From Pilasporangium apinafurcum (Eukaryota; Oomycota; Peronosporomycetes; Pythiales; Pythiaceae): a stretch of 64,000 bases of DNA. Both the position numbers and the translations under genes were made by a program. The notes beneath the pieces are model-generated. The model was not told the DNA's origin, did not search any database, and saw only the letters and a list, made by a program, of their open reading frames with translations. The first letter of the stretch is position 1. Each line of letters starts with the position of its first letter. Location of the stretch: NCBI GenBank assembly GCA_001600495.1, contig BCKE01000065.1, positions 120,812 through 184,811 on the forward strand, written 5' to 3'. Positions 21,765 through 32,295 of this stretch are shown piece by piece.

Positions 21765-23372
21765 ATGAAGATGGCGTCGCCACCCTCGCCTGCGTCGGTA
21801 GAAGTAATACGCAAAGAACGCTTTGCTGTGCTCAGTCTTAACGTGAGAAGCATTTCCTCATACCTCATATTCATGTGTATCTAGATGTCATTACTCATGA
21901 GTATTTTCTATTTCTTCTATAGATCTTTTGTCGTCCAGAAGGGATCCACAGTGGCAAATGGTTCCTCTCAGGTGATCATAAAGATCTCCGTGTGACGTTG
22001 CTGCTGCGCAAAATCCAGGATTTTGATGTTGTCATCCTCCAGGTGCTTTTGCTCTTTCCGTTCAAAGAAACGAGGGAAGCTATCTGTTTAACTATGCTGA
22101 CTGATGATATGTGCTTTTTTTCTTATCATCAGGAGATGTTTGAAGTAGGCACACGGCAGCGACGATTCATCGAACAGGCCCATGCCATGGGATTCAAATA
22201 CCACTGCGGTTCTGTTTGGGTACGAATGCAAACATTCCAGCACTCTTCATATAGTCATTTCTAACCATATAAGCTGACTTTCTATATTCCATGACATAAA
22301 ATTTCAGCCGAGCATCACGGACCGGTACTTAATTGACGGTGGCTTATTGATCCTTAGTCGCTTTCCAATCGTTGAGCGCGGTCAGCACGCGTACACACAG
22401 GGCTCCGGTAGCGACGGTATGTGTGCCAAGGGTGTCTTGTACGCACGTATTCAGCTCTCGCCCGATTTGGGTGATACTCTGCACGTGTTCACCACACACA
22501 CACAAGCAGGCGACTGGATCCGCGAGTACTCGATTCGAGCCGCACAGCTGCGAGAGCTGATGGCGTTTATCCAACGCATGGTACAAGACGACCTATCCGC
22601 GCCGATCCTGATTACAGGCGATTTTAATCTTGACGCACGGCACAACTTGACGCATGATCCTCAAACCGGCCGATCCAGTTCCACGAAATGCACGGAAAGT
22701 GAAGTATACAAGCAACTGGTGCAAGGATTTGAGGCCATTTTCCCTGCGTCAGCGAAGCGACAAGTCATGGATCTGATGAAACAGTGTGATACAACGAAAC
22801 TGGAGGGCTTTGTGCATCCAATCACGAATGGCGATGGGCATTCGACGTTGCTGCACAAGTCGGATCCGAAAGACGCCAAGAAAGACGGCAAATGCATTGA
22901 TTACATGTTTTACATCCCACCTCCAGGCAATACTGGAAATTCATTCTCACAACACCGGTCTAGCAGTAGTAGTGGAGGTGATGCGCTGGTAAATTTCACG
23001 ACGCAGCTACGGTTGGTTGAAGAGAGAACGTACGTCGACCATTGCCATATCGGCCCTTTGAGTATTAATGGCGATCAATCATTGCTACCAATCACGCACT
23101 TATCGGATCATTACGGGTTACGCGCAGAATTTTCACTGGAGGTGAACGCAACGACCGTAAATTATCCCGATGGCAACAAAGCCGAGCTGCATACGCCGTT
23201 CTATGAGCTGCTGCAATTGCATTTTCCTCATCACATGTTTGCGCAGACCCCACGACGGTTGTGGAGGTGGAAACTCACACTCGCACTCTTGTTGATCGCT
23301 GGCTCAGCGACTGTAGTCTTCTGCACGATTGTGAAGATATTGGCAATTGGAATGGCAAGACTGGGAGGATGA
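21765..23372 (+). CDS. Neutral-sphingomyelinase-like phosphodiesterase (DNase I fold)
   Basis: Exons 21765..21842, 21923..22042, 22133..22219 and 22308..23372 give 449 residues. Endonuclease/exonuclease/phosphatase motifs appear in order: VLSLNIFC (strand and Asn), VVILQEMFE (Mg2+-binding Glu, split by an intron), LLILSRFPIVERGQHAY, LITGDFNLDA (Asp/Asn) and the final SDHYGLRAEF (catalytic His). The SRFPI segment and a C-terminal hydrophobic helix (LTLALLLIAGSATVVFCTIV) fit membrane-bound neutral sphingomyelinases, which cleave sphingomyelin or inositol-phosphosphingolipids to ceramide. The substrate cannot be told from sequence. A second in-frame ATG lies two codons downstream of the chosen start. 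Confidence 0.82.
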
Positions 23373-23692
23373 GAAGATGGCTTGCTTCTTTAAACTGAAT
23401 AGATGATCTCATAAAGGTTGTTGACCAGAAACAGCCTCAATGATAATGAAAAAAAGCAAAAATGAACTTCTATTAACGAGATCTGCGCGCATTTTCTCTA
23501 TTCATCTCTCGCTCCGTATTCACCAGACGAGAAACCAAACTCAAAAATGAGATGCAAAACACGTACTTGCTGGCCTAACGCTCCCAGCAAGGCACATATC
23601 CACCCCAACGGTGGACGACTACGGTGCTAAAGAAAGGAAATTAAAGCAAAAGAGACAACTATCAGGTGGGAGAGGCCGCATTGAGCGTTCTT
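23373..23692. other. Short spacer between convergent genes
   Basis: No gene. It separates the ends of the sphingomyelinase-like gene and GGC1 and would contain both 3' UTRs and polyadenylation signals. Nothing else was noticed. Confidence 0.35.
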
Positions 23693-24764
23693 TTACACGC
23701 CAAACGCTTTCTCAAAGTATGCGATCAAGTGTTGTGCAACTGCAAAGGAGAAGACGAGCTTAGGGCCGACAACACTGAGCTTTGGTACCAGACCCTTGAA
23801 AAGTGCACCGGGACCTTCGTTCTTGAGTAAATTCTTGATCACCGACACACCGCTTTCCGGCGAGTCAAATGGACGTGATTGGATACGCGTCTTGATGACA
23901 TCCAATGGTTGGGCCACTGTGTATAAAAAGTAAAGATAACATTTGTCAGTGGCTACCTCAAGGTGAATGAATCACTAAATCGAATGCTACTCACCAATGA
24001 TACTGGCCGAAGCACCCGAGATAGACGCAACAAAGTTTTGGAAAAATGTGGCGTCGCTGAAATTCTCCAATTGAAACAAGTATTCCTTGCAGACCGCCGA
24101 GCCACCAAAGAGCGCGAACGAACCGGGCGCATTACGCGCAGCTGTCCAGGCAGCACCACGATAAAGCGCGAGGCCTTCTGTCTGGAAGATCTGCACCACA
24201 CCGCGACCAGCAATAGCCTCAGGGTTGGTCTGAGCACGGATCTTAAGCACATCCAATGGCAAGAGTGCGATTTCACCAATGCCGATGAGACTACCAGCGG
24301 TGGCGTGCATCATGGTCTTGGCGTTACGGTCACCAAACGTGTTCTTGAAGAACTCCGAGTGGTTCTTGGTGATGTAATCCTTCACGACTGGTTGACCACC
24401 AAATTTGTAGATACGCTGTGAGACCTTGTATCCCGCAGCAAATCCCAGACCAGGGAACAACGATCGATAGCGTTGGAGCATCGGCTTGTCATGTGCATCA
24501 CGGAAGATGACCTTTGAAAACCCTTTAAGGCCAGACACCTACAGCAAGCGATACATATCAGGGGCTACACGTATAGAAAATGGAAAATATCGACGGGAAA
24601 ATCCTGCTCACCTTGTCTTTGTTGGTCATCAAACGTTTAGCAACAGTGTCGACCGGATGGAAGATCATCAGCTCCATGATGCCGGAGCTCGTGGAGCCGA
24701 TAAGTCGCGCGGCGACCTGACCGGCGCCAAAGTTACCGTTCTTGCTGTCGTTGTGTGCCACCAT
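23693..24764 (-). CDS. GGC1: Mitochondrial GTP/GDP carrier
   Basis: On the minus strand the exons are 24764..24612, 24538..23995 and 23916..23693, giving 306 residues, the normal length for mitochondrial carriers. Each of the three repeats has its signature: HPVDTVAKR, LPLDVLKIR and QPLDVIKTR. Long segments such as LFPGLGFAAGYKVSQRIYKF, AAGSLIGIGEI-type sequence and GPKLVFSFAVAQ match yeast Ggc1/Yhm1 closely. The protein should exchange GTP for GDP across the inner membrane and affects mitochondrial iron balance in yeast (family knowledge). The start Met precedes a short hydrophilic N-terminus typical of the family. Confidence 0.9.
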
Positions 24765-25942
24765 TTTCTTCTGGTTTTTGCTGCTTTGTGTGTTGGCAGA
24801 TGAGCTTGCTGGTCTGGCTCACCGAAGGAACGAATATGTAGTGAGTGGGATTGGCTGTCTGGATCTGGTGGAAGGAAGGCAGCGAGCGAGTCCATACTTG
24901 TCGAGAAGCTGCGGATGGGCAAGGAATGATGGTCTATCGATTCACAAATGAATTGCAAAACCTTGCGCTTCAGTGAACAAAAGAAGGCGGTCACGTGGGA
25001 GAACCTGACGTGATGCAACATTAATGCAACTTTATATAGACACGCACCAACTCATCAGTCGCAGAAACTGGTCGTGAGCAACTTAAACGAGGCGTGACGC
25101 GCACTGAGTGGTCTCTGCAGCCTCGTCGACTGTGACTGGCCGTTCTTTTTCGCGAAAGTTGTTGAAGTTGGGAAGGTTTAATAGGATAGATACTTTATCA
25201 AGAGACGTATACAAATACCTTTTATATTTGATAAATAATTGATACCGGTTTGTAAAGGGTTAATATTATCGACTTTTGGCGGTACATCGTCGGTATATTT
25301 ACTATAACCACTCGCTTAGGTGCGCTGAAGAGTTGAAGTTGGGATATTATCATGTAAATGCTGCTCTTCACATGAGGATATATCGTGAACCCCATGTTGA
25401 CCGACCTTCATGACCTGACTAATTCCTGGAAGATCTCCCAACATGAGTAAGCTGTCCGCAAGGCTAAGTTTTCGCTATAACGTGGCACATTTCCTCGTTT
25501 GAGCTGGAAATAGGATAGTACAGCTCTGAGTTCGTTCACGGGTAAATGCCAGTTTGTAGCAGGATAAACAAGTAGCCCATGTTCACCTCTTTCCACACAT
25601 ACACATAATCCTGTTCTTTTCTATGCCGAAACTAATACTACTTGAAACGTAGAGAGTAACTGTGACAAGCAAGATTAGCCCTTGTTCACTTGCCAATATT
25701 GTAAAGTCAAGCATGCGTTCCTTTTCCTGCACAAAAATGGAACTAACAATCATACACAAACACATATGTACGAGCCCAGTTGCTACGATATATTTGTTCA
25801 ACTGACAAATAGCACTGGCTGATCACTCGTAGCTGTGTTTTTCTTTACGGTCTTTGCTACGATTTCACATACACGTATACGGGGAAAGAAAATTGCCCTA
25901 TTCTTGGAAAAGGTGTCCATGGAAACGTCGACTAACCCCACT
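24765..25942. other. Spacer between GGC1 and the tRNA-binding protein gene
   Basis: No convincing gene in 1.18 kb. It contains the GGC1 promoter at its left end and the 3' end of the minus-strand tRNA-binding gene at its right. Open frames here are short and lack codon or domain signals. Confidence 0.35.
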
Positions 25943-26476
25943 TTACTTTGCAATTTCTGTACTTTTCAGAGACTCGACGTGCACAGGACCAGCTTTCGAT
26001 CGCACGATGTATCGGTCCAAGTACATCACTTCTAGTTTCTTGTTGGTCTTGATGCCCTTTTGTACAGTTTCCCATACCTTGTTCTTCTTCATCTGGATGG
26101 GTGTGACAGGGTCTACCAATTCTTCACCGCTTGCGTACACACGTTCACCGACTTCAGCTTCTGGGCTGGGCTCTAGCAATTCGACTTGTCCTTTGTCGTT
26201 CGCTGCCACGAGGATCATGCCCGTCGACTTGTGCTTTGCAACCTTGACGAGCTTGAGGTTACATAACACGACGACCTTGCGGTCAAGGATTTCCTCTTCC
26301 GAGAAGTAAGGTTGGTGTTCTTGCACCATTTCCAGTGTTTCACCCTTGCCAATATCGACTTTTTCAATATAATGTCGTTCAGATGACGGATGGGCCGTGA
26401 CTTCCGTGACTTTGCCGACTCGTAAGTCTAGTTGGGAAAAGACGATTGGGGAACTATAGACGTCACTCTTCACCAT
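25943..26476 (-). CDS. Stand-alone EMAPII/ARC1-type tRNA-binding protein
   Basis: One exon of 177 codons. SQLDLRVGKVTEVTAHPSSE is the start of the tRNA-binding OB fold of the EMAPII/Arc1/MetRS-C family. It is followed by HYIEKVDIGKGE, RKVVVLCNLKLVKVAKHKST and MILVAANDKGQVELLEPSPE, then the EMAPII-like C-terminal extension. It is the length of the C-terminal module alone; no synthetase or long N-terminal helix was found upstream. Such proteins usually bind tRNA non-specifically and help aminoacyl-tRNA synthetases as trans-acting cofactors. An upstream coding exon is possible but was not seen. Start: first ATG in the open frame. Confidence 0.85.
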   Translation of the reverse strand: MVKSDVYSSPIVFSQLDLRVGKVTEVTAHPSSERHYIEKVDIGKGETLEMVQEHQPYFSEEEILDRKVVVLCNLKLVKVAKHKSTGMILVAANDKGQVELLEPSPEAEVGERVYASGEELVDPVTPIQMKKNKVWETVQKGIKTNKKLEVMYLDRYIVRSKAGPVHVESLKSTEIAK

Positions 26477-27957
26477 TGTGAAATGCAGGTGCTTTCTTTG
26501 TAGCGCTTGAGTTGGATTACTTGGAGGACTTGCTTGTGCTCGACCGAGGAGTTTGAATAATGAATGAGGTGGAGCAGCCCGCTTGGATAATGGAAAAGAT
26601 GGAAGAACAAAGTTGGTTAGGGAATGTGGTTAGATAGACCACGAGCTAACTTCAACTGGCACTCCGCTTTTAAACAAGGCGCGAGGTGATTGGCCGAAAA
26701 CCGGCGCCTCTCTGTTAGATTTCCCTGTGCGGCCGCGCCGCATGGAAAGATCCTCCTCATCCTCACCGATGGGTTGTTTTGCCATACGTGTCCTCAAAGC
26801 AGTCATGCTAAAAGACAACCGCCATGGACAATAACTGTAATATCTTCATTCACTTGTGCTTGACTTGTTGGATAAGGTGCCATGTCTGTGTGCTGACGAT
26901 CATGCGAGCGCGCGTGTCTTGCCTCTGTGTCAGAGAAATGAACGTCATTCTTCCAGCCAGAGTATGACTATGCAAAGGTATATGATATTGAATATATATG
27001 TAGAAGCATTGATGCTCTTCCACACGCCAACAGGTGGATATATTGAGCGTTGATGCTGCTGAGGGATGTGGCGCTTCTTTGTTGAAGCTCACATTCAACC
27101 AGACTCACACGACCAACCCTTGAGACTTTATACAAGTTGAAGTTACATGTATTTGGTATCGTACCTAACAAATGTTGTCGATCTTGGAAAGGTTTGGAAT
27201 GCTTTAGTAGAAATACACGTGATAGCACCATTGGAGGTATTTTGCCACCGTTTAGTTTCTCTCTCATCCTCCCGATATGTATTTCTGCTTCGTTCCCAAT
27301 TCGAGGAAAGGTGAGATAGATGCGCACTGCGGTACGTACACAAATCTTGCCATTTTGGTCTCGTGTGCTCTCGTAAGATCACTTTTTGCAGTCGGAAGCA
27401 AGAAACTTCAGAATTTGGCGACCACGTCACCACGTGTTAAATGGAGTCACAGAGCTAGGTCGAATTGTTTTACATACTTTGCGCGTTTAACTTCAGAAGC
27501 CAATGTTTCCGAAGCGTTATGTTATTGATCAACAACTCCCAGGATGTTAGTTGACAATAACAGTTATCCGACGCATTATCATTTGGTTTGAAGTGCATAT
27601 CGATCGATTAGCTTCGCCTGGAAAGCACCAATCTGTTCATGCTGGTCCTCTATTGATTCAGCAGTGGAGTTCCAAAAGAGAGGGAACTGGTAGACTTTTT
27701 GATCAGCGTCTGTGATTTGTGAGAGCGCGTGTTGAAGTTAATAAAAAAAAACCTGTGAAATTTTATGATGTTCTTTGATGTAGCAAAGCCAAGAAAAAAG
27801 AATCAGGTAGACACACGCAAATTATCAGGTAGCAATATTTACTGAACAAAGGACGGCGCAGTAATTTACGTTTTAAGATAATACCAAACCGCCCTGTATT
27901 GAGGTGAGTACAATTCCGCGCCAAAAAAGCGATAAACTTGCACCACAAAGGACAAAC
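26477..27957. other. Divergent spacer, no gene recognised
   Basis: 1.48 kb between the minus-strand tRNA-binding gene and the plus-strand DUF2439 gene. Overlapping open frames of up to 119 codons at 26968-27433 on the minus strand show no recognisable domain. Runs of A occur near 27740-27750. Probably promoters and UTRs only. Confidence 0.35.
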
Positions 27958-28762
27958 ATGGTCAAGTTGCGGAATCTCATCGGCTCGGCGAAAGAAATCC
28001 ATTTTGAATGTATGTACACGAAGCACAAGACACAGAAACGAAAGGTGTGGCATGACGGATTCGTGTCGTTGTATGATTCGAGGAGAGTGGTACTTTATGA
28101 AGACGCGCCAGTCACAGGTACTGTATGCACAATGTCAATGATGCTGCAATCGTCTATCAATGCTATTGCATTGCGGATGGGGTGATATGTAGGCACAGTA
28201 CTGGATGATACCAAAATGAGTGTGTACGACTGGGACAAGAAAGACGAAGATTACATTTCTGTTCCAAAGTAAGTGCTACCGCAATTTTCCTTTATGGCTG
28301 ACATTGCTGAGCCAATGCGACCGGTAGATTTTTAATAGAAATCATCAACTTAACACCGATCGACTCTGCAAGTGCATCCGGCAGTGCTGGCGATAATGCG
28401 ATTAGTAGCAGTGGTGGGTATCAATCCACGTCAAGTGTAGTGGATTTTGATCAACCAGGCTCTTCACTCAAAACAAAACCATTTTCGAATCCGAGTTTCA
28501 AAACACCAGCCAGTCATGGACCTATACGGCTCACCAGACCGACAAACAAGGCACGATATGGTGCCAATACGCACAAGGATATCTTGGATTTTGCTACCAA
28601 TCCAACGTCCGAGTGGAAGTATGTTCGGAATGCAATCTCGCGCACACGTATGTTACTTTTCTTTTGAATTTGATTCTGTGTTGGGTCATAGATTGGTTTC
28701 ACTTATGCATTCCACTCATTGGATCCGTGTTAGCGGACGAAGTGGCAGCGTTCTTCTCATAA
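27958..28762 (+). CDS. DUF2439 (ZGRF1/Mte1 N-terminal domain) protein
   Basis: Exons 27958..28117, 28193..28268, 28328..28647 and 28734..28762 give 194 residues. The first 85 residues, with FECMYTKHKTQKRKVWHDGF, LYDSRRVVLYED and KFLIEIINL, match the DUF2439 domain found at the N-terminus of the ZGRF1 helicase and in yeast Mte1, which acts at D-loops during recombination. There is no helicase here. The rest is a Ser-rich linker and a short tail (LTRPTNKARYG, SEWKYVRNAISRT). If the last intron is not used, the frame ends instead at 28667 after RTRMLLFF. A DNA-repair cofactor is inferred from the domain. Confidence 0.65.
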
Positions 28763-28960
28763 TCATGGATCGACTCGTCCAAATAGATGACAGATAAAAC
28801 TATTTTTTACTCTATTACGTTATATTTTGCAAAGTATTCGTCTCACCTCAACTGCTTTGCATCTTATCCACTTCAACTTGTTACATACACACCACGGCAA
28901 CGATAAAGTAGCCAAGCATGCCGCATGGTAGCTTAAACTTTCCTTATTTTATCATGTAGC

Positions 28961-29338
28961 CTAACTGTTGTTGTCTCGAGATAAGAGTCGAAATGAGATC
29001 ATGGATCGCATGGCTGCCGCGGCACGACTTGGTAAATACCACCACCGATGCTCATACGATGTAAGCGGTGGCTCTGGTGTTTCGTTAGTCAGTAGATGTG
29101 TTTCTTCTTCGTAAGAGTCCTTTGTCTCCATCAGCTTGCTCGAGTACATGCCGTGGTCATCCTGTTGGATTTCAATGTATCCTTTTCTTCGTCGACAGTC
29201 CCAAATCAGCTTGCACAACGCCACGAGTAGTGCCACTGCGACGATCCACGTCAGCAAATCTAACATAATCATTACACCATCCGATCCGCGCTGCGCTACT
29301 TGCGACTCGAGCACGCGCTCTTCCACCCTCAGCATCAT
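28961..29338 (-). CDS. Small single-pass membrane protein, function unknown
   Basis: One exon of 125 codons starting at tandem ATGs. A short N-terminus is followed by one hydrophobic helix (LLTWIVAVALLVALCKLIW, about residues 28-46) and a basic stop-transfer (DCRRRK). The rest is an acidic, Ser/Thr/Tyr-containing tail. No family was recognised. The order of helix and positive charges suggests the C-terminus is cytosolic. Convergent with the DUF2439 gene. Confidence 0.5.
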   Translation of the reverse strand: MMLRVEERVLESQVAQRGSDGVMIMLDLLTWIVAVALLVALCKLIWDCRRRKGYIEIQQDDHGMYSSKLMETKDSYEEETHLLTNETPEPPLTSYEHRWWYLPSRAAAAMRSMISFRLLSRDNNS

Positions 29339-29758
29339 CCGCTTGATCGACTAATGCTGTCGTCGCTTGTGTTAGAGTTTTGTGCCGTTCATTTCTTTTA
29401 TTTTCGATCATACGCATCCATATAAAACCCTTCAAACTTCATAAATATCTAACAAATGGTACTTCTAAAAATCAAAGAAGCTATTAAAATGTATCTTAAA
29501 CAATATCAGTTAATACTTTATGATTTAATAATTTTATTATAATTTATGTTTTCCACGCGCTGATGTAGTGTCACATAGCCTTGGGTTTGGATAATTTTCA
29601 TCTGACCAGATGCCGCACCGAATATGGTCAAATTCATCAATGGATATGGAGTTGTATCGCCGATTACCGGCATACGAACTAACCGTGTGGACGCATTTGA
29701 GAGATTGTTAGTCTCCCTCATTATCCACAGATACTCTTCCTACACTCTACTTTCCTCG
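29339..29758. other. Spacer next to the Fanzor relic
   Basis: No supported gene; about 29440-29560 is very AT-rich. A 67-codon minus-strand frame (29518-29721) directly past the Fanzor stop could be eroded tail sequence but shows no match by eye. Confidence 0.3.
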
Positions 29759-30509
29759 TTATAACTCTAATGGTCTTGAAAGTCTACGTAGAAGACACAT
29801 AACGAGCGTAGGGATGTTCTTCGATGCATCGACATCTCGCTCCAATGTCATTCTGCACTCGCTGTTGTTGCAGCGGAAAACCTGGTGAGGAAACTTGATG
29901 CTTGCGCTTCCATCAGCCTTTTTCGTCCGAAATGGCGTCTCCTCAAGGTGCTGGTAACACTCGGAGCATCGCTGACTCATGCAGTACTCGTCGATCTGCA
30001 GCACGATCGCGCGCTTTCCCAGCTCACGTGTAAATCGCTTCACATGTCCATGCGCGTGACTCTTGATGAAGTCCTATTGACTCCAGTCACCGAGATCAAT
30101 CCAAACCTAAGAACTTGGTGTGGGTACCAACCACTTTGCCACATGTGCCAACGTCTTCCGACTAAATCTGGACTGAAGGAAACCCCATTTGTGAAATGGA
30201 TGCCTTGCACAAAAGCTCACCAAGAAATCGAGATGTCTCTACACATACTTGACGTTTGTCATATACTGCTCATACGACGCTGTCTTGAACGAAGGCATCT
30301 CCCGGATGATCCTTGCATACTCATGCTCCTTCTTCTTCAAGTTCTTGTGCCAGAACGTGTGCTTCTTCATTCCGATGAGATGCCTGTACTCTCGCGTAGA
30401 TATTTATATTGCAGATAACACGTTTGGATTCCTCGCCAAAGGAAATGATAATCTCTCCAGAAAACTGATCATTGATAGCACGTTCTTGATTGTGTGTCAA
30501 AGTTCCCAT
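29759..30509 (-). pseudogene. Fanzor (eukaryotic TnpB-like) nuclease relic
   Basis: Reading the minus strand from 30043 to 29759 gives the TnpB/Fanzor C-terminus. It has QIDEYCMSQRCSECYQ (RuvC-II Glu and first CxxC), VFRCNNSEC (second Cys pair) and MTLERDVDASKNI (RuvC-III Asp). Upstream in the same frame to about 30395 are Fanzor-like segments: YRHLIGMKKHTFWHKNLK, KTASYEQYMTNVKYV, RHLDFLVSF and KTLAHVAKWLVP. These are broken by TAG codons at 30241-30239, 30109-30107 and 30076-30074. A frameshift near 30395-30405 joins a further segment (DQFSGEIIISFGEESKR). The RuvC-I region is not clear. These breaks imply a dead copy; the TAG at 30074 could instead be a splice acceptor. Confidence 0.75.
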
Positions 30510-30816
30510 TAATCATTAAGTGGTGATTCTGTGAAATAAAACCTGATTGGGTTCTAGTTTTGAGAGAATCGCTGTGACTGATGTTGTGCACATCCACATT
30601 GAATATATTAGAGCTCAACGATAGTATATTACCTCTTGACCTAAACGATAATTTTCTCTATCTTTCTCTTCATACGAAGGACTGATAATGTGTTGTCAGC
30701 TAGTCTTACTGTCTCCATGGTGAAACTATAATTTTCCTAATGTGCTTTCTAAATCTGGCCTCCTTGTTCGCTCTCTGTAGCTCTTCTTCGTATTGCCTTA
30801 CTCTCCTCAGCTCGTT

Positions 30817-32295
30817 TTACTCATCGTAAACGATCCATGTCGAGTTCCCAATACTTCCTCTTCGCACCGGTCTATCGATATCCTTCTGTCCAAGCTCGTC
30901 TGGTTTTCGTCTAGATTCCAACATGCAGCTCAGACAGACGCGCACACGTGTGGTTTCCGTGTCCACCAAGATGGGCAGCTTTCGACAACATCTTCCGCAG
31001 CTCACTTCACCACAGAGCCGACAGTTATGTCGCTTGCGCAGGAACGAGAAATTGGTTTCGCAGATGAAACAATTCCGCCGTGACTCACGTTTCGCAAATT
31101 TTGTCTTCTCCAGCAGCAGACGATGCGAGAAACTCGCCTTCTCGGCATAACTTCGCAAATTGCTCAACCTCACGGCCGCCTGGTCGAGCCAATTTGATTT
31201 CTTGGAAGAAGAGTACTTGCTCTTTGGGTCGAGATGCGAGGCAAATGTGACTTCGACGACGCCTGGCATATCCGTTTCGCGCACAATGTAAACTTCACAG
31301 CGAATTGACGCACGCACGTACTTTGGCACGGCTCGGCACTCTGGCACGCGAATGGATTCAATGATGTGAAAGCCAACAAGTTTATCATCTGGGGTAGTTG
31401 ACACATCTGTGTAGTCGAGAAAGACGAGATCCAACGGCGTCACTCCGAACGGGTTCTTTATCGCCATGTACTTGAGCCCACATTGGAAATATCGTGACGT
31501 TGATGCTGGCACACAGGACGCCAGCGTGCGTGCTTCCAGTACCTGATCCGCACCCATGATGATCTCCTGTGTGTGCGCAAAACTTTCAGTGCTTTCACCG
31601 GCTGCTAAGATCGACATGACGCTCTTGACGGAGGCGTTCACTTGTGTGACACCTCGCACTTCGCACCGACTGCGCTTCGACTTGAAGAGCGTCACCCCGT
31701 GTTTTGTCTTAGCGTATTCCCAATTAGACCGCGCAGCTTCCAACGATGATGCGCCAATATTGTCGTCGTGTTCATCGGTAGCTCCGTGGCGATGGTGATT
31801 TGTTTGGTTGTTTGTGTGTGTAGACATGGACGCAAACGCCAGTGCGATGCTGTGTCGACGCTTAATGTACTGAAAACAGCCGCGTTTCTGCGCTTTACTC
31901 AGTTCCAGTGTCTGTTGATCATTCATACTATTGCGTGATGCTTGGATCTTTGAGTAACCCGATGCACTAGACTTGGACCAAATAGATATCTTGGAACCTG
32001 AGTTGCTTTGGTTATCGCAAAAACGCTGATTGTTCATGTTGTTGTTGTTACTGTCATCGTCAGTAGAATCGCTGTCGTCTTCTTCGTTGTATGTCAAGAC
32101 TGGTCCACAGGTCGGCGTCATGCGTTGCAGCGCACTACATGGTGTAATCGCCTTTGATGCATTCTTCTGATGGCGAAAATGTGCACTTCCTCGTTCTACC
32201 ACGGCGGAAATTAGCGGTGTCGATGTCAATGTGAAGCTACTGGCGCGACGCGCACGGTGTTTACGCAGTTTCGTCAGCTCTGTCGTTGCCAGCAT
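30817..32295 (-). CDS. START-domain plus FYVE zinc-finger protein
   Basis: One exon of 492 codons. The first 160 residues are Ser/Asn-rich and basic. A START-like domain follows (about 165-400). The C-terminal FYVE-type finger (about 409-458) has CFICETNF, the PI3P-binding basic motif RKRHNCRLCGEVSCGRCC and the final CLSC. Such proteins bind PI3P on endosomes and may carry a lipid. The START-then-FYVE order is an expanded class in oomycetes (family knowledge). Start: the ATG opening the frame, with no upstream ATG in frame. Confidence 0.88.
   Translation of the reverse strand: MLATTELTKLRKHRARRASSFTLTSTPLISAVVERGSAHFRHQKNASKAITPCSALQRMTPTCGPVLTYNEEDDSDSTDDDSNNNNMNNQRFCDNQSNSGSKISIWSKSSASGYSKIQASRNSMNDQQTLELSKAQKRGCFQYIKRRHSIALAFASMSTHTNNQTNHHRHGATDEHDDNIGASSLEAARSNWEYAKTKHGVTLFKSKRSRCEVRGVTQVNASVKSVMSILAAGESTESFAHTQEIIMGADQVLEARTLASCVPASTSRYFQCGLKYMAIKNPFGVTPLDLVFLDYTDVSTTPDDKLVGFHIIESIRVPECRAVPKYVRASIRCEVYIVRETDMPGVVEVTFASHLDPKSKYSSSKKSNWLDQAAVRLSNLRSYAEKASFSHRLLLEKTKFAKRESRRNCFICETNFSFLRKRHNCRLCGEVSCGRCCRKLPILVDTETTRVRVCLSCMLESRRKPDELGQKDIDRPVRRGSIGNSTWIVYDE

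Noticed and set aside
25854-26309. 151-codon plus-strand frame
   Set aside because: Antisense shadow of the tRNA-binding protein gene.
30074-30241. Three in-frame TAGs in the Fanzor relic as evidence for stop-codon recoding
   Set aside because: A frameshift is present as well, and TAG is used as a normal stop elsewhere in the window (for example A4, B3 and the WW-like gene), so decay is the simpler explanation.
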